This document shows positions 39,905 to 48,378 of a stretch of DNA of 64,000 nt, one piece after another. The position numbers were made by a program, and so were the translations under genes. The notes beneath the pieces are model-generated. The model did not search any database. It saw only the letters and a program-made list of their open reading frames with translations, and was not told the DNA's origin. Every line of letters starts with the position of its first letter. Positions within the stretch are counted from its first letter, which is position 1. The stretch is from Bartonella sp. ML70XJBT.G (GTDB lineage Bacteria > Pseudomonadota > Alphaproteobacteria > Rhizobiales > Rhizobiaceae), in NCBI RefSeq assembly GCF_028618575.1, contig NZ_JAQITA010000001.1, forward strand, positions 62,001 to 126,000, written 5' to 3'.

Positions 39905-40383
39905 ACTATTTTACTTCTTTCCCTCTTTTTAGTGCGGCAATCGTTTTTATGTGGTTGACCTTAAATGGTTTTAGTTTAGGCCAATTGCTTTTAGGGATTA
40001 TCGTTGCTTTGTTTAGTGGTTGGATGATGCGGTCTCTTGAACCAGAAAAAATCACCGTTAAAAGTTGGCGTGCAGTTTTTCGTCTCATTTTTCGCGTGTT
40101 TATCGATTCTATTATTTCAAATGTTTCTGTGGCTTATTTTGTTTTGACAAAAAGATCTCAAAAGCAGCAGTCTGATTTTATTGTGGTGCCTCTTTTGCTC
40201 GAAAGTCGTACTGCTTTGGCGATTTTAGCATGCATTCTCTCTGTTACTCCAGGAACCGTTTGGATTGCTTATAATAGAAAAAATAGTGAGCTTTTACTTC
40301 ATGTTTTAGACTTTAAAAATGGATATAATTATCAACGGTCGATTAAACAACGCTATGAACAATTGCTTTTGGAGATTTTCTGA
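39901..40383 (+). CDS. mrpE: Mrp/Pha antiporter subunit E
   Basis: 160 residues with hydrophobic N-terminal segments followed by a cytoplasmic domain. The family's VTPGTVWIAY motif is near 117-126. ATGA overlaps join it to mrpD, and TGATG joins it to mrpF. MrpE supports antiporter assembly or activity in other bacteria. Confidence 0.92.
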   Translation: MNYFTSFPLFSAAIVFMWLTLNGFSLGQLLLGIIVALFSGWMMRSLEPEKITVKSWRAVFRLIFRVFIDSIISNVSVAYFVLTKRSQKQQSDFIVVPLLLESRTALAILACILSVTPGTVWIAYNRKNSELLLHVLDFKNGYNYQRSIKQRYEQLLLEIF

Positions 40384-40664
40384 TGAGTATGATGATTCTT
40401 TATTGGGGGATTTTTTGGGCGCAGTTTTTTTTGAGTTTGGCAATGATTTTTGCACTATTTCGATTAATTCGTGGTCCACGGGCGCAGGATCGCATCGTGG
40501 GATTGGATGCTCTTTATGTCATAACGATTCTTTTGTTTCTGACCTTTGATCTTCGATCAGGAACAACTATTTATTTTGTAGCACCTCTCATTATTGGACT
40601 GTTAGGTCCTGTATCAAGTATTGCTTTGGCAAAATTTCTCATGCGAGGAGAAATTATTGAATGA
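40383..40664 (+). CDS. mrpF: Mrp/Pha antiporter subunit F
   Basis: 93 residues with three membrane segments and the family motif RLIRGPRAQDRIVGLDALY near 28-46. It overlaps its neighbours by 1 and 4 bp in the mrp operon. Confidence 0.93.
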   Translation: MSMMILYWGIFWAQFFLSLAMIFALFRLIRGPRAQDRIVGLDALYVITILLFLTFDLRSGTTIYFVAPLIIGLLGPVSSIALAKFLMRGEIIE

Positions 40665-41071
40665 AAGATGATATCTCACTTGTGGTTGCTGTTGCTGTTA
40701 CAGTTTTTTTAGTATTGGGGTCGGGTCTCACATTGATTGGAACAATAGGATTGCTGCGTCTTTCCAGTTTCTATAAGCGTTTGCATATGCTTTCACTCAG
40801 TACAAGTTGGGGAGCTGGAAGTATTCTTATCGCATCGTTTCTTTATTCTATCTTTGTGGATCACCATTTTGTGTTTCATGAAATATTATTAATGATTTTT
40901 TTACTCATAACAATACCTGTGGCTTCTATGCTGGTATCACAGGCAGCCGCTTATCGACACCATTCAGAAAATACATCAGAAAAACCGCTGGCTCTTTTAT
41001 CACATCAAATGACAGAACAACCGCCTACATCAGAAGAAATGTTATGCGATGAGAACCAGCGCGATTCTTGA
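40661..41071 (+). CDS. mrpG: Mrp/Pha antiporter subunit G
   Basis: 136 residues with three membrane segments. GTIGLLRLSSFYKRLHM near 28-44 is the MnhG/PhaG signature. The hydrophilic C-terminal tail of about 35 residues is variable. It is last in the operon and converges with the MliC-like genes 21 bp away, with no clear terminator between them. Confidence 0.93.
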   Translation: MKDDISLVVAVAVTVFLVLGSGLTLIGTIGLLRLSSFYKRLHMLSLSTSWGAGSILIASFLYSIFVDHHFVFHEILLMIFLLITIPVASMLVSQAAAYRHHSENTSEKPLALLSHQMTEQPPTSEEMLCDENQRDS

Positions 41072-41092
41072 TATACAAGTGTCTTTTCTATT

Positions 41093-41485
41093 TTATTGCG
41101 CGCTTTGTTCTTCTACACAGCGAATTGGATTTTCTTCTTTTGGATCATTGATGAGATCATAAAATAAAGCTTCATCTTTTGTTGTCCACCATACATACTG
41201 TCCGCTTACATATTTTGCTCCAGAAGCAGCAATAACATTGGAACCAACAATACGCTTTCCTTTCCATTTGAAATCAACAAGCGCAATATTACCAGCAGTG
41301 TAATAGGTTGCTTCAATAGCCTCTTTATTTTTTCCCATATCGCATTGATAGGTAGCAATTTCTGTCGTTGGTGCCGGATCATCTGGGACCTCAATGACTA
41401 AAGAACCTGCTAACGCATTGATTGAACTACAGAATAATAGACTTAAAGCGGTAAAAAACCGTGGCGTAAAAGAAGTTTTGTTCAT
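41093..41485 (-). CDS. MliC-like C-type lysozyme inhibitor (copy 1)
   Basis: 130 residues with a signal peptide (cleavage likely near ALA-G, about 27). The mature domain has TYQCDMGKNKEAIEATYY near 45, ASGAKYVSGQYVWWTTKDEAL near 87-107 and a final cysteine near 123. The paired cysteines and the SGxKY-WW motif are those of MliC/PliC inhibitors of host C-type lysozyme. No lipobox cysteine is evident, so it is probably periplasmic (PliC-like). It is a tandem paralogue of the next gene, 17 bp away. Confidence 0.87.
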   Translation of the reverse strand: MNKTSFTPRFFTALSLLFCSSINALAGSLVIEVPDDPAPTTEIATYQCDMGKNKEAIEATYYTAGNIALVDFKWKGKRIVGSNVIAASGAKYVSGQYVWWTTKDEALFYDLINDPKEENPIRCVEEQSAQ

Positions 41486-41502
41486 AATATTCCTTTCATT
41501 CT

Positions 41503-41898
41503 TTAGAATAATAATGTTGATTCATCTTTACAAAGGATAGGTTTATTCTGTTCTGGATCGTCTACGAGATCATAGAGTGTTACTTCTTTGTTCTTTTCCC
41601 ACCAGATATACTGGGCTCCCGCATATTTTACTCCAGATGCAGCGATAACATTAGCAGCAATAACGCGATCACCTTTCCATTTGAAATCAACCAACGAAAT
41701 ATTTTCAGCGTTGTGATAGGTTGCTTCAACCCGTTCTTTACTTATTCCTGTATCACATTGATAGGTTACTTTTTGTGTTGTTGGCTCTGGATTATCTGGT
41801 ATCTCAAGGATTATAGAGCCAGCAAAGACATTGCTTGAACTAAAAAGTGATACACTTGAAGCGGCCAAAAATCCTAAAATATGTAGAGTTTTTTTCAT
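41503..41898 (-). CDS. MliC-like C-type lysozyme inhibitor (copy 2)
   Basis: A 131-residue secreted paralogue of the preceding gene. It shares long identical stretches such as ISLVDFKWKG, VIAASG and YQCD, which marks a tandem duplication. It has a signal peptide with cleavage near VFA-G, about 27. It lies first in the pair and probably shares one promoter with copy 1. Retention of both copies suggests pressure from host lysozyme; that is inference. Confidence 0.87.
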   Translation of the reverse strand: MKKTLHILGFLAASSVSLFSSSNVFAGSIILEIPDNPEPTTQKVTYQCDTGISKERVEATYHNAENISLVDFKWKGDRVIAANVIAASGVKYAGAQYIWWEKNKEVTLYDLVDDPEQNKPILCKDESTLLF

Positions 41899-41942
41899 AA
41901 TGCTTCCCTATATTGCACGACAGAATGATTTGATTGATATGA

Positions 41943-42247
41943 TGGTGTCCACGGCAGGATTCGAACCTGCGACCCCAGGATTCATACCACTTCGATTTTC
42001 ACCGCCAGCGTTAAAAGCTGTTTGTGGTCTGGACTGTCTCTTCACCATAAAGCTTATGCCTTTTAGGTGCTGCCCGTTCAGTCTCTACACCTTCCTCCCC
42101 TTATAATAGAGAGGCTTGGCTCGGGATTGGCATATGGTTTCCCATGAAGCTTTCCCCGAATTTGAGCAGATCCACTTTGAGGATTTCTCCTTAAGGCGCC
42201 CAATTTCTTTAGGAATCCTGTGCTCTATCCTACTGAGCTACGCAGAC
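41943..42247 (-). tRNA. tRNA-Arg(CCU), split by a group I intron
   Basis: The exons are 42211-42247 (5') and 41943-41982 (3', with encoded CCA). Joined, they give a complete cloverleaf: acceptor GTCTGCG/CGTGGAC with two G-U pairs, D arm GCTC/GAGC, anticodon stem CAGGA/TCCTG around loop TTCCTAA (anticodon CCU), and T arm with GCAGG-TTCGAAT-CCTGC. The split lies directly after the anticodon, between positions 36 and 37. Unspliced, the anticodon arm cannot form, so standard tRNA scans may miss the gene. Confidence 0.93.
41983..42210 (-). other. Group I self-splicing intron in tRNA-Arg(CCU)
   Basis: A 228-nt insertion without a reading frame. The 5' exon ends in CCT and the intron ends in G, as required. 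P1 forms between exon CCU and intron GGG near position 10 of the intron, giving the U-G wobble at the 5' splice site. On the minus strand the core elements read in order: P (AATTCGGGGAAAG), Q (AATCCCGAGCCAAG), R (GAGACTGAACGG) and S (AAGAGACAGTCC). The size and place match the tRNA-Arg introns known from Agrobacterium and relatives (subgroup IC3). Confidence 0.93.
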
Positions 42248-42273
42248 ATCATCATATCTCTTTCTTTAATAGA

Positions 42274-42301
42274 AGTATAAAAACGAATCAATTATATTCA
42301 A
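42274..42301 (-). promoter_or_regulatory. Candidate promoter of tRNA-Arg(CCU)
   Basis: On the minus strand, TTGAAT (42296-42301), a 16-bp spacer and TATACT (42274-42279) would start transcription about 20 nt before the tRNA. Confidence 0.5.
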
Positions 42302-42307
42302 TATGAA

Positions 42308-43441
42308 TTAACGAATTTCCGTTAATTTTTGTTCCAAAAAGGTTAAAACTGCATTTGATGGAACATTTTTTGCAATAAATGATTGTCCAAGTCCGCGTGT
42401 TAAGATGAACGTTAAGTTGTTTTGCGAAACTTTTTTATCTTGAGCAATAAAAGACATCAGTGTTTCAGCATCTGGGAGTGTACCTGCAATGTCTTTTAGT
42501 TGTGTAGGCAATCCTACAGCTTTAAAATGGGCTTCAATGCGCTGTGTGAGTGCGGCATCTATTAAATTCAGTTGTGCGGAAAATTGATGCGCTAGAATCA
42601 TCCCAATTGCTACAGCTTCACCATGGATTAAACGGTTTGAGTCATAAGCGGTTGCTGTTTCAAGCATGTGTCCAAATGTATGACCAAGATTTAAGAGTGC
42701 GCGTTCTCCCGTTTCATATTCATCACGCGCGACAATGTCTGCTTTAAATTGGCATGAGCGGACAATGGCCTCTGTTCGCATAGAGCCATTGGAGAAAACT
42801 TTTTGTCCATTTTTTTCAAGCCATGCAAAGAAATCAGGCTGGTTAATAAGACCATATTTGACCATTTCCGCATAACCAGCGCGAAAGTGACGCGGCGGCA
42901 ATGTGTCAAGGATACAAGTGTCAGCAATAACGCATCGTGGTTGATAAAAAGTGCCAATGAGATTTTTACCATATTGGCTATTAATACCTGTTTTTCCTCC
43001 AACAGAGGAGTCAATTTGTGCAAGCAGTGTTGTGGGTATTTGAATGAAGTTCATACCGCGGCGGATAATACTTGCGGCAAATCCTGCCAAGTCGCCAATG
43101 ACACCACCACCAAAAGCAATAACGCAGTCACCTCTCTCTAAACGTGCCGCAAGAATTTTATCAATGACGCTTTGCAGGGTTGAAAAGGATTTTGATTGTT
43201 CTCCTGCTTCTACAACAATTGGAACGGTATGAATTTTATTTTTTGTTAATTCTTTCTGTAATGTCTCTAAATGGAGGGATGCAACATTTGTATCTGTAAC
43301 AATTGCCAAACGTATTGGATGAGAATCTGTTTGGTGGAGAGAATGTTTAATCTGCAGAGCTGCTTGTGCAATGAGATTTGATCCAATGATGATATCGTAA
43401 CAATGTTTATCCAGCTTAACAGTAACGGTTTTGGTTTGCAT
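42308..43441 (-). CDS. aroB: 3-dehydroquinate synthase
   Basis: The second enzyme of the shikimate pathway, NAD- and metal-dependent. It has [19 protein letters not shown] near 110-128 (NAD site), [21 protein letters not shown] near 134, and the metal ligands in GHTFGHMLE near 254 plus the HGEAVAIGM histidine. It has 377 residues. It lies 11 bp downstream of aroK in one operon. Confidence 0.96.
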   Translation of the reverse strand: MQTKTVTVKLDKHCYDIIIGSNLIAQAALQIKHSLHQTDSHPIRLAIVTDTNVASLHLETLQKELTKNKIHTVPIVVEAGEQSKSFSTLQSVIDKILAARLERGDCVIAFGGGVIGDLAGFAASIIRRGMNFIQIPTTLLAQIDSSVGGKTGINSQYGKNLIGTFYQPRCVIADTCILDTLPPRHFRAGYAEMVKYGLINQPDFFAWLEKNGQKVFSNGSMRTEAIVRSCQFKADIVARDEYETGERALLNLGHTFGHMLETATAYDSNRLIHGEAVAIGMILAHQFSAQLNLIDAALTQRIEAHFKAVGLPTQLKDIAGTLPDAETLMSFIAQDKKVSQNNLTFILTRGLGQSFIAKNVPSNAVLTFLEQKLTEIR

Positions 43442-43452
43442 GCTTGTTGTTC

Positions 43453-44049
43453 CTATGGTTGTTTTTTTCTATCGAGGTAGTGCTGTACAGATCGTATGAC
43501 ATTTTTTGCGACGGTAAGACGACTTTCTTTATGCGTATTAATTGTTAAGTTTGCTTTTGCATAAATAGGATAACGCTGTTCCATGAGTTTTTGCATGGTT
43601 TCTTTAGGGTTTGCTGTTTGGAGAAGTGGTCGCGTTTTGCGCTTTGAAACACGTTGCATGAGGATATCAAGGTCGGCTTTGAGCCAGATAGATATACCCT
43701 TTTGGTGAATCGCTTTTCGGATGTCTTGATTTATGTAGGCACCACCACCGGTTGCTAAAACAAGAGGACTTTTTTTGATAAGATTGAGAATAACACGCTG
43801 TTCAAGAGCGCGAAATTCTGATTCACCATAAACTTTAAAAAGTTCGGTGATGGTCATTTTTGAAGCTTTTTCGATTTCCTGATCAGAATCATAAAACGGC
43901 AAATGAAGCATGGTGGCAACGCGTTTGCCGATGACTGATTTGCCTGCACCCATCAAACCAACAAAGACAAGGGCGCGTTTATCAAGGGATGATAAGAGCT
44001 GGCTCTTTATCTGTGTCATCGGGATATGTTTTGGTCGATTATTTTCCAT
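43453..44049 (-). CDS. aroK: Shikimate kinase
   Basis: Phosphorylates shikimate at O3. The P-loop [15 protein letters not shown] is near 32-46, the DSDQEIE substrate-binding aspartate near 58, FRALE with its arginine near 83, and GGGAYI near 105. It has 198 residues, with an N-terminal extension of about 25 residues as is usual in rhizobia. It leads the aroK-aroB operon and diverges from the xerD unit. Confidence 0.94.
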   Translation of the reverse strand: MENNRPKHIPMTQIKSQLLSSLDKRALVFVGLMGAGKSVIGKRVATMLHLPFYDSDQEIEKASKMTITELFKVYGESEFRALEQRVILNLIKKSPLVLATGGGAYINQDIRKAIHQKGISIWLKADLDILMQRVSKRKTRPLLQTANPKETMQKLMEQRYPIYAKANLTINTHKESRLTVAKNVIRSVQHYLDRKKQP

Positions 44050-44122
44050 AATTTATTTCGACATTTATCTGCATTAAAGTCAATTCCTGTTAATCTTTGT
44101 AAGGCATAATTCAACCGATGGA

Positions 44123-44323
44123 ATGGTTCTGGAGAAAGTTTATTGCCTTATGCCAACATTGACCAGATTTTTAATGATTCTTTTTATTTCCTTTGTTATT
44201 CTTTTTAGTATCATGGTTGCTCTTGTTGTGTTTGTTAAACCCGTAACTGTGGATATGTATGTTGATGTCCCTTTGGATTCACTCAATCTTTCTTCAAAAG
44301 GGGATCAAGGTAATGAAAAGTGA
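44123..44323 (+). CDS. Small single-span membrane protein
   Basis: 66 residues (57 if ATG 44150 is used, with GGAGAAAG upstream). One strongly hydrophobic segment (about 16-38) is followed by a short polar tail. It has no recognised family. It overlaps the likely xerD start by 11 bp, so it may drive xerD translation by coupling. It could also be a non-functional leader. Confidence 0.5.
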   Translation: MVLEKVYCLMPTLTRFLMILFISFVILFSIMVALVVFVKPVTVDMYVDVPLDSLNLSSKGDQGNEK

Positions 44324-45251
44324 TACCATAATAGATCGTTTTCTTGAAATGATGAGTGCTGAACGAGGCGCTTGTGACCATACACTTGCGGCTTATCAAC
44401 ATGATTTGCAATGGGCAGAGGGTGTGTTGTCTTCACACACTGTGTCACTTTTTTCAGCGCAAAAAGAAGATTTGATTGGTCTTTTATCACTTATGCACAC
44501 TCTTGGTTGTGCAGCGTCTTCACAAGCACGTCGTTTATCGACTTTGCGTCAATTTTATCAATTTCTTTATTCGGAAGGATTGAGAGAAGATGATCCTTCC
44601 CATGATATTGATGCACCTCGTCAGGGGCGTTCTTTACCAAAAATTATCAGTGAAGATATGGTAATGAAATTGCTTGATTTGGCGCAAAGAGAAGTTGTTC
44701 AAGCAGATGAGGGATCAAAAGAATATTTGCGTGCATTGCGTCTTCAGTTGTTGATTGAAATGCTTTATGCAACAGGACTGCGTATTAGTGAATTGGTAAG
44801 TCTTCCAGTACAGGCTGTTCGGGGAAAAGGATATAGTTTTTTAGTTCGTGGTAAGGGTAAAAAAGAACGAATGGTGCTGTTATCAAAAAAAGCTTGCCAA
44901 GTTCTTTCGCAGTGGTTGAACTTGCGTGATCAGGGAAAAGATGCAAAAAGCCCTTATCTTTTTCCTGCCCATTCACAGACAGGGTATATTGCTCGACAAG
45001 TTGTGGCACGGGAGTTGAAAAGTCTCGCTACAAGAGCAGGAATAAAAAGTGACCACTTTTCTCCCCATGTGTTGCGCCATGCTTTTGCTAGTCATCTCTT
45101 GCAAAATGGTGCTGATTTGCGTGCTGTTCAACATTTGTTGGGTCATTCTGATATTGCGACCACTCAGATTTATACCCATGTATTGGAAGCAGGGCTTTAT
45201 CGTCTCGTTAATGAGCATCATCCTCTTGCTGATGAGCAGAAGGCTCAATAA
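44313..45251 (+). CDS. xerD: Site-specific tyrosine recombinase XerD
   Basis: Resolves chromosome dimers at dif together with XerC. The N-terminal SAM-like DNA-binding domain is about 1-90. The catalytic domain has ATGLRISELVSL (first arginine near 155), HVLRHAFASHLLQNGADLRAVQHLLGH (H-R-H box near 255) and the nucleophile tyrosine in TTQIYTHV near 287. I place the start at ATG 44313 (312 residues) with AAGG directly upstream. Upstream frame is open but overlaps the small membrane gene. The aroK-xerD-accA neighbourhood is the usual one for XerD in rhizobia. Confidence 0.9.
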   Translation: MKSDTIIDRFLEMMSAERGACDHTLAAYQHDLQWAEGVLSSHTVSLFSAQKEDLIGLLSLMHTLGCAASSQARRLSTLRQFYQFLYSEGLREDDPSHDIDAPRQGRSLPKIISEDMVMKLLDLAQREVVQADEGSKEYLRALRLQLLIEMLYATGLRISELVSLPVQAVRGKGYSFLVRGKGKKERMVLLSKKACQVLSQWLNLRDQGKDAKSPYLFPAHSQTGYIARQVVARELKSLATRAGIKSDHFSPHVLRHAFASHLLQNGADLRAVQHLLGHSDIATTQIYTHVLEAGLYRLVNEHHPLADEQKAQ

Positions 45252-45330
45252 GAATAAGGTGATGTTTTTGAAAAACACTTTATAAAACGGATTATAAGTG
45301 TATAAGTGACACCAAATAAGTTGGGTACCA

Positions 45331-46287
45331 ATGTATAATTATCTTGATTTTGAAAAACCAGTTGCTGATCTCGATGGAAAAATTCTTGAATTAAAACAAA
45401 TTTCTCAAGAAGAAGGCAGTCTTGATATGAGTGATGAGATTGCACGCCTTGAAGTGCGTTCTCAAACGGCATTGCGCGATATTTATAAAAAGTTATCGCC
45501 ATGGCAAAAAACACAAGTGGCTCGCCATCCGGATCGTCCCCATTTTATGGATTATTCTGCGCGTTTGCTAAGCGATGTGACACCTTTGGCAGGAGACCGA
45601 AAATTTGCTGAAGATGAAGCTATACAAGCCGGATTCGCACGCTTTAGAGGGGAAGCAGTTGCTTACATAGGCCAAGAGAAAGGTCATGATACGCAAACGC
45701 GTTTGCGCTATAATTTCGGTTCTGCTCGTCCAGAAGGTTATCGCAAAGCCGTACGTATTATGGAAATGGCTGACCGCTTTGGTTTGCCACTCCTTACTTT
45801 TGTTGATACGGCAGGTGCTTATCCTGGTGTGAGCGCTGAAGAACGCGGTCAAGCAGAAGCAATTGCCCAATCAACAGCGGCAACTTTGCGCCTAAAAGTG
45901 CCTGTTGTTTCAGTCGTTATTGGAGAAGGTGGTTCAGGGGGAGCAATCGCAATTGCTGCTGCTAACAAAGTTTATATGTTAGAACATGCGATTTATTCTG
46001 TTATTTCTCCAGAAGGCGCAGCTTCTATTTTATGGCGCGATCCAACGCGGGCAAAAGATGCTGCAATGAATATGCGTATTACGGCGCAAGATTTATATCG
46101 GTTTAAAATTATTGATGGCATTATTCCGGAGCCTTTGGGAGGAGCGCATCGAGGTAAGGAAACTGTGATTGATGCAACAGGCGAAGTTATTGCAGAGGCT
46201 TTAAAGGATATGGCTGGAAAAGATGGTGAAGCTCTTAAAAAAGAGCGTTGGGAAAAATATCTTCAGATTGGTCGATCTTTAACATAA
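45331..46287 (+). CDS. accA: Acetyl-CoA carboxylase carboxyltransferase subunit alpha
   Basis: With AccD it transfers the carboxyl group from biotin to acetyl-CoA in the first step of fatty acid synthesis. It has the N-terminal YLDFEKPVADLDGKILELK, then RPEGYRKAVRIMEMADRFGLP near 132, TFVDTAGAYPGVSAEERGQ near 156-174, and GEGGSGGAIAI near 203. It has 318 residues, the normal length, and ATG 45331 fits. Confidence 0.97.
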   Translation: MYNYLDFEKPVADLDGKILELKQISQEEGSLDMSDEIARLEVRSQTALRDIYKKLSPWQKTQVARHPDRPHFMDYSARLLSDVTPLAGDRKFAEDEAIQAGFARFRGEAVAYIGQEKGHDTQTRLRYNFGSARPEGYRKAVRIMEMADRFGLPLLTFVDTAGAYPGVSAEERGQAEAIAQSTAATLRLKVPVVSVVIGEGGSGGAIAIAAANKVYMLEHAIYSVISPEGAASILWRDPTRAKDAAMNMRITAQDLYRFKIIDGIIPEPLGGAHRGKETVIDATGEVIAEALKDMAGKDGEALKKERWEKYLQIGRSLT

Positions 46288-46325
46288 GTCATTTTTTATG
46301 AGGGGATGGATTGGAGTTTTATTCG

Positions 46326-47075
46326 ATGATATTTAACAGATTCCTTGCTGTGTGTGTGTTGTTTGCAATCGGAATATTAACGGCATGTGAGGGGAGATTG
46401 CCATCGTCTATTCGCGCTAAAGTTGAACAGCCTCTTCCTCAAGAAATTCAAAATAGAATGGTTTTGTATGATATCGATCCTTATGCGCCAATTATGATGC
46501 GGTTTTTTAAGCAAGAAAATGTCGCTGAAATTTGGAAGCAGTCTCGTTCAGGGCCTTTTGTGCTGATGGCGCGTTACGGTATTTGCAAGTGGTCTGGTCA
46601 GCTTGGACCTAAATATAAGGAAGGGGATTTACAAACACCGGAGGGTTTTTATACCATTAGTGCAAGTCAAATGAATCCTTATTCAAAATATTATCTTTCT
46701 TTTAATATAGGATTTCCCAACCTCTATGATCAAGCCCATGGACGAACAGGAAGCAATCTTATGGTGCATGGTTCTTGCTTTTCCGCTGGTTGCTATTCCA
46801 TGAGTGATAAGAATATGGCACAGATTTATGCCTTTGCACGGGATGCTTTTAGAGGTGGACAAAGAGAATTTCAATTGCAGGCTTTTCCTTTCCGCATGAC
46901 CGATGCTAATATGGCTCGCCATAAGTCTGATCCTCATTATCAATTTTGGGTTATGCTGAAGGAAGGCTATGATTTTTTTGAAGAAAATCGTACTCCCCCA
47001 ACGGTTGAGGTTTATGAAAAACGCTATGTTTTCAATCGTGGACTTAATAAAAATTCAAGTGCTCTAACGCCCTGA
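46326..47075 (+). CDS. L,D-transpeptidase (YkuD) family lipoprotein
   Basis: 249 residues beginning at ATG 46326 with GGAG 9 nt upstream (a TTG at 46311 would add five). The lipobox ILTAC places the modified cysteine near 21. The catalytic YkuD motif is HGSCFSAGCYSM, with nucleophile cysteine near 156. The YafK/murein-transpeptidase type is likely. It would cross-link peptidoglycan, attach a protein to it, or cleave such a link; which one cannot be told. It follows accA by 38 bp. Confidence 0.85.
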   Translation: MIFNRFLAVCVLFAIGILTACEGRLPSSIRAKVEQPLPQEIQNRMVLYDIDPYAPIMMRFFKQENVAEIWKQSRSGPFVLMARYGICKWSGQLGPKYKEGDLQTPEGFYTISASQMNPYSKYYLSFNIGFPNLYDQAHGRTGSNLMVHGSCFSAGCYSMSDKNMAQIYAFARDAFRGGQREFQLQAFPFRMTDANMARHKSDPHYQFWVMLKEGYDFFEENRTPPTVEVYEKRYVFNRGLNKNSSALTP

Positions 47076-47103
47076 GTATCATCTTCTCGTAACATGGATA
47101 TCT

Positions 47104-47141
47104 TTCCAAAGAGGTAAAAAGATCTTTTTGCTTCTTTGGAA
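47104..47141 (+). terminator. Hairpin after the L,D-transpeptidase gene, possible terminator
   Basis: TTCCAAAGA (47104-47112) pairs with TCTTTGGAA (47133-47141). An inner AAAAAGATCTTTTT palindrome extends the structure. Only a weak T-rich stretch follows, so it is a terminator candidate rather than a clear one. Confidence 0.45.
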
Positions 47142-47607
47142 TGCTTTATTCCTTGTATCACTCATGCTGTAAAATATTGTTTTTCAGTATGGTGATAGAA
47201 GGTGTGTTCACGCATCTGAAAAAGACCATGTTATGTATGAGATTGTTTTTTTGCATAAAATAAGCGAAACAGCATATGGATCAAGCCAAATATTTTGGGT
47301 AAGCTTATCCGGTGAATCTGTGAAGTCAATGACATAAGTGATTGGCAGGAGAAATCTATTCAAGGTCAAGAGATTGATTTATAATCATTCATTGTCTTGC
47401 AGTTTGGATGAGAGATAATCATACTGTAAACTTCTTTTATTTCAGATTTCTTTCATGTTGAATCATTCTAAATTATTTGCTCAACGATTACAGATGAGGC
47501 TGGTGTGTGGATAAAACGCTTGAAGATAGAGAATAAAATTCTCCTTATAAACTCTCTTAAATGCAAGAATGATTATAGCAGGTTGATTGAAAAACTATAC
47601 TGATACT

Positions 47608-47763
47608 AGTTTGCATTTTTATGCAGATAAAGATGGTGGTGTACAATGGATTTACCTTTAGATCATTCTCATCATTATAGGATTATAGGAAGCGCCTACG
47701 GAATCGGTTTGAGACATTGAAACACGCGCTTTTTTAAAAAGCACGTGAATTGGCCATACAATA
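47608..47763 (+). pseudogene. Relic of phage-type integrase N-terminus (1)
   Basis: In one frame the text LHFYADKDGGVQWIYL matches the arm-binding domain of P4-like tyrosine integrases (GLYLxVxxxGxKxWxYRY). After a stop and frame changes, FKKARELA appears, the conserved helix that follows in such proteins. It is related to the relics at 48379 and 60500. Confidence 0.6.
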
Positions 47764-48021
47764 ATGTTCTGTTTACATGGACGTGATATTCTTAATATGC
47801 CACTACTTGTAAGAGAAACAGATCTTTCATAAGTGCTTAAACATTGCTCTCTGTTTTAAACATTTTCCCTCTGCTAAAAGTGTGATCATTAAGCGTCATT
47901 GCGATTTTTTCTGCATTTGCTTTTCTCACACAAGCAAAGAGGTAACTTTCTACACTGGGTTCTCTTCGCGCTGAGAAATTTTTAGATGTTGCCTTTAAAA
48001 TATAAAAGCAAGTTCAAAACG

Positions 48022-48096
48022 TAAAAGCTCAAGGTATATTTTTCTAAAAAAATATTACGTTGATTTGTCATGATAAATCAATATTTTCAGCTTTTA
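48022..48096. repeat. Nested inverted repeat, 75 nt
   Basis: Outer arms TAAAAGCT (48022-48029) and AGCTTTTA (48089-48096) enclose an AT-rich inner hairpin. The inner hairpin pairs TTGATTT (48060-48066) with AAATCAA (48075-48081) and AAAATA (48049-48054) with TATTTT (48082-48087). It could be a structured RNA or part of a dead element. Confidence 0.35.
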
Positions 48097-48248
48097 TAAC
48101 TCCAAATACCGTAAGTTTTTCTGGTCTTAAGTTCTGTTGTATTGGATCAATTAAAGTTGTCTGCTTGCACGTTGGGGGTGGTGTATGGCTAAAAACATTT
48201 TAAAAAGGAGCGAGAATATCTTTTAGGATCGTTTTCGGTTTCAGCTGT

Positions 48249-48350
48249 TTCTGACTCTGAAGGTAAGTTTTGACATTCTTTTGCAATTTTCTCCAGTTTT
48301 AAAAGAAAATCTTCTGTTAAGGGATAATTTGCAATGAGAGGTGATGTAAG
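48249..48350 (-). pseudogene. Fragment of the secreted-protein gene at 14.6 kb
   Basis: These 102 bases match 14858-14959 with about eight differences and no gap, in the same orientation. They correspond to the middle of the N-terminal half (SLTSPLVVNYPLTEDFLLKLE region). Neither flank continues the similarity, so only a piece was left or copied here. Confidence 0.75.
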
Positions 48351-48378
48351 GTGATCATTATATGAAGGCTCTCATGGT

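Noticed and set aside
47741-47756. Further CACGTGA strings as extra parS sites
   Set aside because: Outside the four listed sites, CACGTG occurrences (for example near 11.5, 28.5, 32.5 and 47.7 kb) lack the outer arms of the palindrome.
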